This document shows, piece by piece, positions 21,901 to 31,144 of a DNA stretch of 64,000 nt (the stretch's first letter is position 1; the number at the start of each line of letters is the position of its first letter). Position numbers and translations under genes: made by a program. Below the pieces are notes generated by a model that made no database searches, was not told the origin of the DNA, and worked only from the letters and a program-made list of their open reading frames with translations. The DNA lies in the NCBI GenBank assembly GCA_036245525.1, contig BTPG01000003.1, forward strand, positions 205,940,245-206,004,244. Direction: 5' to 3'. The stretch comes from Semisulcospira habei. Taxonomy: Eukaryota; Mollusca; Gastropoda; Semisulcospiridae.

Positions 21901-22850
21901 TGATCAGAGTGCTTTCATGAAAGATTACATAATGAAGAACATAACATTGCATGCCAGAGACGGCAACACTGCATTTGACAAAGACTTCTTTAAGCTTATG
22001 AACAATGCCTATTTTGGTAAGACTATGGAAAATCCTCATCACTGCAAAGATGTGAGACTGGTCACAACTGAATCAGGTGCAATTAAACTTACAGGTAAGC
22101 CACAGTACACAGGGTAGAAAGAGTTTCATTCATCATTGTATGCAGTGTCACTCAAAAAAAAAGATTGTTAAACTGGACAAGCCAGTATTCATTGGTATGG
22201 CAATTCTTGAGTTATCAAAACTGTTGATGCTTGAATTTTATTATGATTACTTCAAAACAAAGTATCCTGAGTGTTGATTGTTATACACTGACACTGACTC
22301 TATGATCATTGATGTGTGTACTGAAGACTTTTATGAAGACATGAAAACAGAGTTACACATGTATGACACGTCTGACTACCCTAAGGATCACCCACTGTTC
22401 AGCACACAAAACAAAAAAGTGCCTGGAAAGTTTAAGGATGAACTAAATGGTGTGCCAATAGTTGAGTATGTTGGACTGAGATCCAAAATGTATTCTATAC
22501 TGCACCAAAAGGGAAGTCAGTCAAAAGCCAAAGGAATAAAAAAAACAGCAATAAAAAATAAAGACATTCGCCATGAACATTACAAGCAAGTGTTAGATGG
22601 TGCATTGATGCCTGATTATCCAAACAAGTCACTGAGATCAAACAAACATAATCTTGAAATAATTCAAACACATAAGAAGTCACTTGCAGTTGGAGACACG
22701 AAACGAGTGTTTCACAGTAAGGAAAAAGCTTATGCACCTGGACATTACAGGCTCAAGTTATCTGAAGACATTTGTGATGAACTGGTTGATGAATTAATCG
22801 ATGAGTTAGTTACTGAAATGAGTAACGGTGTCTGGGGGAATAATCTGTAA
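18929..22850 (+). pseudogene. pPolB: Protein-primed DNA polymerase B, broken
   Basis: Starts in CAAATAAAAATGAC. Exonuclease signature VVYADFESL and NLKGYDSHI; polymerase motif A LDANNLYG, motif B KLMNNAYFGK, motif C YTDTDS. An HNH/endonuclease VII-like zinc module (CWICEQP, then RDHDHITGRYRGAAH) lies between the exonuclease motifs. Breaks seen: TAA at 19,295-19,297, a 431-bp MITE at 19,405-19,835, TAG at 22,115-22,117, a frameshift in the A9 run at 22,154-22,162, and TGA at 22,275-22,277. The family replicates linear Polinton DNA from a protein primer. Spacing and frame otherwise fit a polymerase of about 1,150 residues. The 3' end overlaps the opposing integrase by 45 bp. Confidence 0.95.
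19405..19835 (+). mobile_element. 431-bp MITE inside the polymerase gene, with two internal repeats
   Basis: Ends GTGACCCGCCACCAC and GTGGTGGCGGGTCAC are perfect inverted repeats, flanked by ATTT on both sides (19,401-19,404; 19,836-19,839). Inside are two direct copies of about 190 bp (gagtctaaagtcactttttg). The element plus one ATTT is 435 bp, a multiple of three, so the polymerase frame is the same on both sides. Confidence 0.9.
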
Positions 22851-23771
22851 TTCTTCTCTGACAAATGCCCTCTGGGGTGCAGGCTCATACAGGTAATATA
22901 TTGTTGCGTCAGGATTGGGGACTATTATTTTTATATTGTGTACAGACGTTGACCAGATGGGGTCTGTCGCCCTGCGCCTCACATCGTTTTCTGATTCTCC
23001 AGGTTGATATAGATACCTCACCTGTTTAGTAAATAAACTTGTGTCTGGTGCTGGGGTTGGTCCTGTTTTTGGCTCTGTAATTGTTTTCAATTTAATAGCA
23101 TCAGCAGGTTTTGTGTGTCCTTCATTGTTCATTGCTTTTATCACATGTGGTAATCTCTTTACCCACTCGGTGTTACGCGTGTCATGCATGAGTTCCTTTG
23201 AATACTGGTAACTGAAAAGTCTCTCTGATAATTGTTTGTTAAAGTTCTCTACAATTGCCTGTGATCTGTGTACACCTGGAATGCCTCGTCTGACTATTAC
23301 GCCATGCTTCGCAAATAACTGATTAACAGCACCTTTGAATTCAGATCCGTCATCAACTTAAACAAGTCTGGGGTATCTTAAAGGGCCTCGACTATATATT
23401 TTTGTTAATGCTGTAGCAACTGTACTGGCTGTTTTGTCAGATATGGGTTCAGCGTCCTTATACCTTGAAGCTATGTCAACGAAAGCCAAAGCGTACTTGT
23501 ATCGTTTCTTTCTTATTGTATCATGTGGTAGGAGCAGGAGGTCCATTTGGTGCGTGTCATTTGGTGTTGTGTTTTGAAAATGGGGTCTTGTTATTTTTCT
23601 TGGAGCAGGGAGATATATTAGCCAAATTGCCTGTCTCTGTAACCATTGTTTGACTTGATTGAGTGTTATATCTCCGCCCACAGCGGCATTTAATTTCTGA
23701 ATAGCGGTTGCTCCTTTCCAATACCCTGATGGAGAGTAATATCTTTTTGATAGTTTATTTTCAGCTGCCAT
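22806..23771 (-). pseudogene. INT: Retrovirus-type (rve, DDE) integrase of the Polinton, one nonsense codon
   Basis: ATG chosen at 23,771 (MAAENKLSKRYYSPSGYW); the upstream open frame starts at TTG. Catalytic region: THQMDLLLL (first Asp), VDDGSEFKGA (second Asp) and QAIVENFNKQL (Glu), the D,D-35-E pattern. The C-terminal part (RRRATDPIWS and RAFVREELQIIP) is the SH3-like tail usual in Polinton integrases. A TAA at 23,358-23,360 interrupts the frame just before the second Asp; the frame itself is kept on both sides. The enzyme inserts the element and makes the 6-bp target duplication. It converges on the polymerase gene. Confidence 0.93.
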
Positions 23772-23792
23772 TTTTTCTAGCAATGAAAACTC

Positions 23793-24188
23793 CTATAAAA
23801 TAAACAATGTCATTCCCACTAGAACAAAAAATATCTCTCCATTTCTTTGTTGTGTGCTTGGTTTGTAATAGTCACTTAGTTTTGGTTTCGGTATAGACAT
23901 GTCTTCACCTGTGACTAAAAAATATTCCCTGATTGTGTCGTCTGTATTTAAAAACGTATGCTGTGCGTGACCTTCAAGCTTCAATCTTTCATTGATGAAA
24001 TCAAGTTTCTCAATTCTTTGTTTTTCATATGCCTGTTCTGCCTGTGCTAATCTTTCTGACGCTTCATTATGACGCTTCAGTTCTTCTGCAGATTCCTCTC
24101 TACCCATTTTTGAAAAGAGATAATTAGAGCCACTGAATGCGAGGGCATTAACAACTGCCCCACAAATCATACTAGCTATTGTCGCCAT
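23793..24188 (-). CDS. Polinton small membrane/coiled-coil protein, 131 aa
   Basis: Intact ORF with start MATIASMICGAVVNALAFSG, an N-terminal hydrophobic helix. It is followed by a charged coiled coil (EELKRHNEASERLAQAEQAY) and a C-terminal hydrophobic tail (IFFVLVGMTLFIL). It lies 21 bp before the integrase start and overlaps the next upstream gene by 13 bp. I believe similar ORFs recur in animal Polintons; possibly a virion or viral membrane protein, unproven. Confidence 0.75.
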   Translation of the reverse strand: MATIASMICGAVVNALAFSGSNYLFSKMGREESAEELKRHNEASERLAQAEQAYEKQRIEKLDFINERLKLEGHAQHTFLNTDDTIREYFLVTGEDMSIPKPKLSDYYKPSTQQRNGEIFFVLVGMTLFIL

Positions 24189-24430
24189 ATTATTTTTATT
24201 TCCATAGAAACATTTTCGGGAATAATTCCTTGCTTGACAAGAAAATCTTTTGTCGCAATCGACGCTGTGACAACTACAATTAGCTTAGCACTGTCTTCGA
24301 AATCTAATCTACTCAGGTCTGCTGATTTCATTTTGAGTAGATTTTTTCCTAGCATAGAATAAGCTACTGCTAATCCACTGATTATGGAAGAGTGATAGAC
24401 AAGGTTCATTATGTTTTTTGTGTCGCTCAT
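24176..24430 (-). CDS. Polinton small membrane protein, 84 aa
   Basis: Intact ORF with two hydrophobic stretches (SIISGLAVAYSML and LIVVVTASIATKDFLV). It starts in AGAAAATGAGC and overlaps the following gene by 13 bp, suggesting a shared transcript. Function unknown. Confidence 0.7.
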   Translation of the reverse strand: MSDTKNIMNLVYHSSIISGLAVAYSMLGKNLLKMKSADLSRLDFEDSAKLIVVVTASIATKDFLVKQGIIPENVSMEIKIIWRQ

Positions 24431-24502
24431 TTTCTAATACAAGAAAAATTAAAATAATATTTTTTATTTACTGCATATAAAATGGGTCAACGGCATTGGG
24501 TG

Positions 24503-24961
24503 TTACTGGTAATGTGGCGACTTCTGGGTTTTTTTTGGAGTGTCTGATTTTTGGGTCACTGTACGAGTCTGTGGTTTGTATTTTTTGTATAATTGATACC
24601 CTACGTAACCAAATCCGACAACAAATCCGGCAACTATATATTTTGTTGTTTGAGGTTCGGGGTCAGGGTTAGACTGGGTTGTTTGTCTCTCACTTTGATG
24701 AGGGAGTGACTGTATTGACACAAGTCCTGACGGTCTTGACGGTCCTGACGATCCTGACGGTCCTGACACCTGGTTAGTTACATGAACCTTTTCTGTTTGT
24801 GTTTGAAGCTGTAATTTTTTCTGCTTGTTCCATTCGGCTAATCTTTTTCCTGCCTCAACGCGGCCTGCACTTTTAACCTTAGTCACAGTTTGAACCTGTG
24901 TCAAAACAGGGTCGGGGTTCTGTTGTGGAATCGTCTGGGTCTCGTCCATTTTCTTCTGCAT
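24503..24961 (-). CDS. Polinton single-pass membrane protein, 152 aa, basic and Pro/Ser/Gln-rich
   Basis: Starts at 24,961, or more likely at MDETQTIPQ (24,949, after agaaaATG). It has a basic patch (SAGRVEAGKRLAEWNKQKK), a GPSGSSGPSRPSG linker, one membrane helix (YIVAGFVVGFGYVGYQL) and a basic tail. Its start overlaps the end of the neighbouring gene by 83 bp in another frame. Function unknown; DNA-binding virion proteins can look like this. Confidence 0.7.
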   Translation of the reverse strand: MQKKMDETQTIPQQNPDPVLTQVQTVTKVKSAGRVEAGKRLAEWNKQKKLQLQTQTEKVHVTNQVSGPSGSSGPSRPSGLVSIQSLPHQSERQTTQSNPDPEPQTTKYIVAGFVVGFGYVGYQLYKKYKPQTRTVTQKSDTPKKTQKSPHYQ

Positions 24962-25406
24962 TAAAATTTATTTTTGAAAAATCAATATGACTCCCAGTAA
25001 CAAGTAATGTTACCACAGGTGCAAGGTAATTTCTAAACTTGTAAAACATGAGGCATGCTAATTTACCAATTGAACTTGAAACAATAGGATTGCTTTCAAG
25101 GTCGTGTGAAAGACTGTCACTATCCACAGGTAGAAAGTGACTCACTGCTTTTGTGCATAGGCATACAAGAGATCTACTCAAATCACGAGTCATTAGTGAA
25201 GCAATGTCGTTTTCATATTTAGAATGAAGCTTGATTAGCTCGTCAGCGGTGAGAGATTCAATATCCTCTGACATGTATTGTTTTCCGAGATAAGTCCTTG
25301 ACTTGCCTGACACAACTACAGAAAGAAGGCGCTGTTTTTTCGAGTCTAAGTCTTTGTTTTCTACAGCATTGATATCATTTAGAAGAAGTAATTTGTCTTG
25401 GTTCAT
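24879..25406 (-). CDS. Polinton unknown protein, 175 aa
   Basis: Intact ORF, the outermost gene, starting about 25 bp from the right terminal repeat in AATATAAAATG. It includes SRTYLGKQYMSEDIESLTAD and an Ala/Leu/Cys-rich helix region (SLVCLCTKAVSHFLPV), with a weak hydrophobic stretch YLAPVVTLLVTG. I recall similar proteins in animal Polintons, with no known role. Confidence 0.72.
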   Translation of the reverse strand: MNQDKLLLLNDINAVENKDLDSKKQRLLSVVVSGKSRTYLGKQYMSEDIESLTADELIKLHSKYENDIASLMTRDLSRSLVCLCTKAVSHFLPVDSDSLSHDLESNPIVSSSIGKLACLMFYKFRNYLAPVVTLLVTGSHIDFSKINFNAEENGRDPDDSTTEPRPCFDTGSNCD

Positions 25407-25430
25407 TTTATATTAAAAAATATTAATTTT

Positions 25431-25588
25431 AAATGACATTGATTTTAGAAATCTTTATTTTACTGAAAAAAATAAAGAAAATATGAGAAAACCGGGGTGT
25501 GTTATTAGACGAACGATTTGTGGTCAAAAACAATGGAAATTTGGGGGTGTATGTAAATTGCTTTTTTTCTCTCATATTTCCTATCTCT
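25431..25588 (-). repeat. Polinton right terminal inverted repeat
   Basis: Reverse complement of 8,372-8,529. It ends ctctcatatttcctatctct, followed directly by GAGCGA (25,589-25,594). Confidence 0.95.
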
Positions 25589-25659
25589 GAGCGATCCCGT
25601 GCGAGTTAAATCCCTTATCCATCCCTGTAAATATACTGAGAAGCCAAAGAATTGCTATA

Positions 25660-25970
25660 TCATTCGAGTCATCGGAAACACAGTGTTTCCGATGACTCGA
25701 ATGGTGTCGCATTTCTTTGGTTCCTCAGCAAAATACCGCCACACACTATGAACAGTACGGACGCCGGTATGCTTAAGGGAGTTAATCGCTATATGTCTGA
25801 CCGCCACAGAGTCGCTTTGAGGTAGACACTTTGAAGAGGAGTGGAGGTGACTAGCTAAAGAAAACAAACACACACACAAATAAACAGCTTGACCCTTTGG
25901 CTGGCTGTAGCGGTTTTTGTCGCGATGATTCCTGCAGGAATCATCGCGACAAAAACCGCTGCCGACAGCC
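25660..25970. repeat. Two perfect short palindromes in the residual intron
   Basis: attcgagtcatcggaaacac and its inverse (25,664-25,704), and cggtttttgtcgcgatgatt with its inverse (25,911-25,962). No exon is needed between the flanking D2 exons, which join in phase. Confidence 0.8.
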
Positions 25971-26008
25971 CAAGTTTTAGAACCTACCATTGAACACAAA
26001 TTACTGAC

Positions 26009-26082
26009 CGACAGGCTGACGGCGTTGACGTACTGGTTCCGCCCTCGAACGTGTTCTGCCAGGAAGGCTAGGTGACCGTCCG
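26009..26082 (-). CDS. RPTP D2 exon (NQYVNAV)
   Basis: 74-bp exon bounded by ttcttttag and GTCG|gtcagt. It encodes DGHLAFLAEHVRGRNQYVNA, the D2 counterpart of the DYINA strand. The Polinton provirus occupies the following intron. Confidence 0.88.
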
Positions 26083-26394
26083 CTAAAAGAAACAAAGAAA
26101 AACACGCATACATTTTGCAAGCAGTCAACATTCTGCATAAGCATGCGGTCATCGTTCTCAATACAGAAAGAATGCAATGCATTGCAATACAATAATACTT
26201 TATTAATTCCTCATGGGGAAATTCATTGTTTGCCCATACGAAACACCTACACTAAGAAACAAATAATATTATTGATTGACTGAGTTATTGTCCTTCAAAT
26301 TATATAAATCGATCGATCATCCAACCAATCAATCAACCAATCGAGCATCCAATAAATTAATCAATCAATCAATCAATCAATCAGAATAATAATA

Positions 26395-26563
26395 ATAATA
26401 ATACATAGTTTTTATATAGCGCCCTTCCCCACGAACAGCAAGCTCGGAGCGCTTTACAGCACATAAAAAATAAAAAATAAAAATTAAAAAGGAGAAAAAA
26501 TTAGAACACACTCACTCTTTAAATAAACATCTGCTCGCACCATGTAGGCGCATTCCTAACACG

Positions 26564-26615
<52 letters not shown>

Positions 26616-26655
26616 GCGCACACGCACGCGCACACGCACACGCACACGCACACGC

Positions 26656-26703
<48 letters not shown>

Positions 26704-27785
26704 CCTATCTACATGGGGAAACAACCAACATTTCCAGGCAGCACATCCAGACTAAGCTAATCTTGATATGCTACCTGGAAAAGATGGGTCTTCAAATTTG
26801 TTTTGAAGGTCAACAGGGTAGGGGAAAGACGGACATGCAGTGGAAGTGAGTTCCAGACGTGAGGGGCCTGATAACTGAAAGAATGGGCACCAGCAGTTTT
26901 TAGGCTGACTCTGGGCTGAACGAGCAGTTTTTGTGAGCTTGAACGTAGACTTCTACTAGGATTGTGTGATGCAAGGGAAGAAGACAGATATGCAGGAAGG
27001 GTATTGTCATAGTGTTTGTATGCCAAAGTGGCCAGCTTGTACTCTATTCTCTGTTTAACAGGTAGCCAGTGGAGATGCTTTAGCAGTGGTGTGACATGAT
27101 CAGTGCGTTTTTTACGAAGGACTAACCGGGCTGCATTATTCTGGATACACTGAATGCGAGTGAGTTGATCAGATGAGATACCAGCAAGGAGGGAATTACA
27201 GTAATCTAGACGGGACAGAATGCGAGAGCATACGAGCTGGGCAGTAGCCTTTTCTGTCAAAAAGCGTCTGATCATGCCTATTCTGCGGAGCTCCAGGTAG
27301 GCAGTGCGGCAAAGATGGCTAACCTGTTTTTCCATCGATAAACTTGAATCCAGGAATACACCCAGATTTTTTACATCGGATTTGAAAGAAATGTCTTGGC
27401 CACCTATGGAAATATGATCACTGCTGGAGGCGGATGTTCTAGCTCGAGTACCAACAAGCATGCTCTCTGTTTTGTCATCATTTAACTTGAGTCTGTTGCA
27501 AGTCATCCAGTCTTTGACTTCAACTATACACTTCTCCACATTGGAGACAATGGTCTGCAGTTTACAAGGATGGTCAGACTTAGCGACCTGAGTGTCATCA
27601 GCATACTTGCGATACTCACAGCTATTCTGGCTGATGATTCGGGAAACTGGTTTAGTGTACAGAGAGAACAGCAGAGGACCCAAAACTGACCCTTGTGGGA
27701 CACCATACTTCAAAAGCACAGGCTGAGACATGATCCCATTCACACATACAGACTGATATCTTTCAAAAAGGTAAGGCCTGAGCCA
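26395..27785 (-). mobile_element. 5'-truncated CR1/Jockey-like LINE, RT C-terminal half
   Basis: One long open frame (to about 26,757) begins in the reverse transcriptase region: GVPQGSVLGPLLF, then YADDTQVAK (catalytic YADD), then thumb/connection sequences (HWLPVKQRIEYKLATLAYKH). No endonuclease is present. The 3' end carries gcgctatataaaaactatg and an (att)n tail, a pattern of CR1-like LINEs. Both ends are bordered by (aatc)n microsatellite. The uninterrupted frame suggests a fairly young insertion. Confidence 0.85.
26565..26701. repeat. (CA)n/(CACG)n microsatellite
   Basis: About 137 bp of alternating CA and CG-containing dinucleotides, within the LINE 3' untranslated region. Confidence 0.95.
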
Positions 27786-27881
27786 TGACACCCAACCAAC
27801 CAGCCAACTAATCAATCAATCAATCAATCAATCAAGTAAGCTAGCAAGCAAGTAATCAATCAATCAATCAATCAAACTTAC

Positions 27882-27981
27882 GCGGGAGAAGATCTGGGTA
27901 TCTGTTCTTGGCGGCATTTTCTGGGTCTTCACTCACAGCATGTGTCTGTTTGGGCATCAGGGATCGCATCTGTGTCAAGGT
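27882..27981 (-). CDS. RPTP D2 exon ([11 protein letters not shown])
   Basis: 100-bp exon bounded by tgcatttcag and CCGC|gtaagt. It encodes [19 protein letters not shown] and [11 protein letters not shown], the start of D2. A tetranucleotide (gatt)n microsatellite begins within a few bases of its splice donor. Confidence 0.9.
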
Positions 27982-28091
27982 CTGAAATGCAAATCCGGTA
28001 CTGTTAATGTATATGCTTACAACAACAGCAACAACAACAACAACAACACATCCGTCCACGAATCGTTTATGTGCAGTTGTCGTGTCCGTCA

Positions 28092-28300
<209 letters not shown>

Positions 28301-28715
28301 AACCCCTGAAATGGGTGACTTTCTTTACCATCCTTATGGAAAATGGGTGTGTTTAAAATTCTGGGTGACCAAGTCAGGCACCCAGTTTTTCTGAGGGTTG
28401 TCTCTGCATTATCTTACATTAAAAATTCCAAAAATATATCAAAAAGAATTTTCCCATTTTCTTGGATTTACATGCTTCGGTGGGTGTACAAGATGCTCCG
28501 TGAGTGTGTCCTTAACGCAAGCCAGTGTGTGTGTGTGTGACATCACCCTTCTTAGCGATATGGACATAACTTTATTTCTGATTGGGCGACATTCCATTTG
28601 GCCGACTCCCCCAACAACAAAAACTGAGTAGCTTCCCCTGCACCACCGGCGGTTAAAAAATCTGTCTTTCTTTCCGAGTCGTTGGAGTTGGTATGTAAAT
28701 TTGTCAGCGTTCTTG
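28301..28715. other. No gene seen
   Basis: Intron sequence between a microsatellite and the left end of element B. It shows short TG runs only. Confidence 0.6.
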
Positions 28716-29055
28716 CATGCCCATTTTCATTTAAGAGGACGCCCAAGTGTACTTGTTCAGCTCAATCTTAAACTTAGATGCCCCCAATCCGATACATTTC
28801 CACAGTCAGCCGAAAACCCGCTTGGCAAAACTGTAGACGTCTGCTACAATGTCGTCTGCTTCTAATTTCTATTCACCATTTTGTTTCCTAAAAGATAATA
28901 AAACCCCACGATTTTAACTAAAGCTTTCATCTTCAATGAAAGGAATTCGTCATATAGCACCATTTAAAAGGCCAATCTGTCATGCGATTTTTGTTTGCAT
29001 TTTCTGACATGTGATTGTGCGAGTCAAAAGTAACGTCACGGAGATTTCTATTGCT
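28716..29055 (+). repeat. Element B left terminal inverted repeat
   Basis: Matches the reverse complement of about 37,965-38,224 with small indels; also matches the start of the window (copy A). Confidence 0.75.
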
Positions 29056-29708
29056 ATGATGAATGATTAGTAGCTCGGACAATTTGCATGCATATCAGAC
29101 CCACAAAGTAATTGAAGAAAAAAAGGACATTTGCAAAGCCTCACACATACTACTACTACTACTACTACTACTGCTACTACTACGATAATGCGCAAGATTG
29201 GCCGCAGATTTCAGTGTGTATTTCAATCATCCTACACAAAAACTGTCTCGCGATTCCAAGAACAGACTTCCACAAACAGCTTTTTCGGATTGTGCAAAGT
29301 GTCGCTTTTTACTGTATCACCAGTTATTGTGGGGTAAGGGGGTGGGGGGGGGGGATGATGGCATGAGGGGGGGGGGGTGTTGCGGTGAGGAGCGCTCTTC
29401 ATGCCAAGAGCAAGAGTGTCTCAGATTTATGCCAGAGCTGCCTTTCTTTCCTCGCCCTGCTGGTAACATATAGGTGTAGGGAGCTTTTATTACACTGAAG
29501 AGTTAGTGATCGGTCCACAGACATGAGAATGTAGACAAAGAGGGCTATCTAGAGAGACAGGCACGTATATGCACAGATGTGTACATAGGGCTAATCCTAC
29601 ACAACCACAGTGATATTAAAGTGGAAGGTATGTTGCGAGGATATGTGAACGGATGGTTGAGTAATTTATGGTTTTCTTTTATCAAAGTAACTGAAGGTTT
29701 CACATGGT

Positions 29709-30024
29709 TTAACCCTTATCATTCGGAATACACCAGTGTGCGAAATAAGTTTGAAGTGTGGTGCCAGAATAGCTTGGCGCCTGAGGCCTTTGACTATGAT
29801 ACTTCAAGGGTGGTGCCAGAATAGCTTGGCGAATGAGGCCTTTGACTATGATACTTCAAGGGTGGTGCCAGAATAGCTTGGCACCTCAGTCGCGCCAAGC
29901 TAGTCTGGCATCACCCTTGAACTAAAGCCATTGGTCTATATCTTTATCTGTAAGTACTATAATATAGCTTGCATGTGGCAGTGTACAAATATGAAGCTTT
30001 TAGCCTCAGTATGACATGGGTTAA
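29709..30024 (-). repeat. TTAA-bounded hairpin MITE, type 2, with internal duplication
   Basis: The left end TTAACCCTTATCATTCGGAA equals the reverse complement of the right end at 4,705. The hairpin arm gtggtgccagaatagcttgg is present three times. It shares its right TTAA (30,021-30,024) with the next MITE. Confidence 0.85.
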
Positions 30025-30223
30025 CTCATTCTACCCCAGCAAGATAAGGATCAACCATGATAGTTCATGGGTGATGCCAGAATAGCTTGGCGCCTATGAG
30101 CGCCAAGCTATTCTGGCATCACCCTTGAACTATCATGGTCGATCTGTGTCCTGCACTAGAGTGCAGTCTTCAGAGGACAACGGCAAAATTTGGGGATTTT
30201 GGTGTTCGGGTCGAATGAGTTAA
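30021..30223 (+). repeat. TTAA-bounded hairpin MITE, type 1
   Basis: TTAACTCATTCTACCCC to gggtcgaatgagttaa, with a central palindrome gaatagcttggcgcc. It abuts the type 2 MITE. Confidence 0.88.
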
Positions 30224-30319
30224 CTAAATTACATTCACCAAGCTAGGATACTGCAGTAATTATGTATATCTGATCCCAAATGTCAAGTTTACATGGTTGT
30301 ATTTGACATTGTTTTGCAG

Positions 30320-30544
30320 CAATATTTTCACCACACTCAGGACTTTCGGCACACCCAGCGCCAGATGGCAGCAGAATATGCAAAAGCATCCGGATCTGTG
30401 CACGCCCCTTCCAGGCACATGACCAAGGCCCACAAAATATTTCAGCTGCCTGAACAGCAGAAGGTTAGCCCAGCTTCTGCCGGAGAGGGTGCATCTGGCA
30501 GGAGCGGGCATAGAAGCCAGGGGATAGGCCCCAATTACAAACTG
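30320..30544 (+). CDS. Element B coding exon 1
   Basis: 75 codons between gttttgcag and CTG|gtaagc, matching 888-1,130 of copy A with the same frame. It contains HAPSRHMTKAHK and ends PNYKL. No domain recognised. It probably splices to the exon starting at 35,384. Confidence 0.6.
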
Positions 30545-31144
30545 GTAAGCGATTCTATGATCATCCTCATTTTATTGGCTCAAGTGCGAAGCAAAAGGGA
30601 GTCTATGATCTGGGCCAGTGGTCGTCTGTCCAGCGTCCGTCCGCCGTCCGTGGTAAACGTTAACGTTGGCATTTTCTCGGAGACTGTTCAAGCCGCAAAC
30701 TTGGCCCAAGGATACTTTGTGGCAAGACCTTTCTAAACATTCCAATTTGAGTGACCTCTCGCAAAGGTCAAGGTCACAGGAGATGAGGGAATAGGACAAG
30801 AAATAGCTATATTTTGACATAATTGTTTTTTGTTACAAATACTATTCACAACTTCAAACCCAAACTTGGTTAAAAAAAACAACAACATACCTGATAGTAA
30901 GATCTGTGCACACTAATTTGGTCGATCCCTCAGAAAGGTCACGGGCCACAAGAGCTCCGGATATAGGTTCAAAATAGCCATATTTTGACAAAGGATGTTT
31001 GTTATCAAATACTATTCATAACTTCAAACCAAGTTTGGTACAGATATACCTGATGGTAAGACCTATCTATGCATACTAATTTGGATGACCCCTTGGAAAA
31101 GTCAAGGGTCACGAGAGGCCGGCAAGTGTGTGTAAAATACATAC

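Larger units (their letters stand above)
8372..25588 (+). mobile_element. Complete Polinton/Maverick (adintovirus-like) provirus, 17.2 kb
   Basis: Inverted repeats of about 158 bp start 5'-AG and end CT-3', flanked by a perfect 6-bp duplication. Gene content: protein-primed PolB, retrovirus-type integrase, packaging ATPase, a predicted double-jelly-roll major capsid protein, a penton-like protein and several conserved unknown ORFs. Gene blocks run minus, plus, minus, plus, minus. It lies in an intron of the receptor phosphatase gene. Several genes carry nonsense codons or frameshifts, so this copy is not competent. No adenain-like cysteine protease gene was recognised. Such elements replicate by protein-primed synthesis and are thought to form virions. 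Confidence 0.96.

Noticed and set aside
25655..26182. A 175-codon minus-strand frame as one gene
   Set aside because: Only 26,009-26,082 shows phosphatase residues and splice sites. The rest spans palindromes and intron, and is not needed for the phase-compatible join to 8,267.
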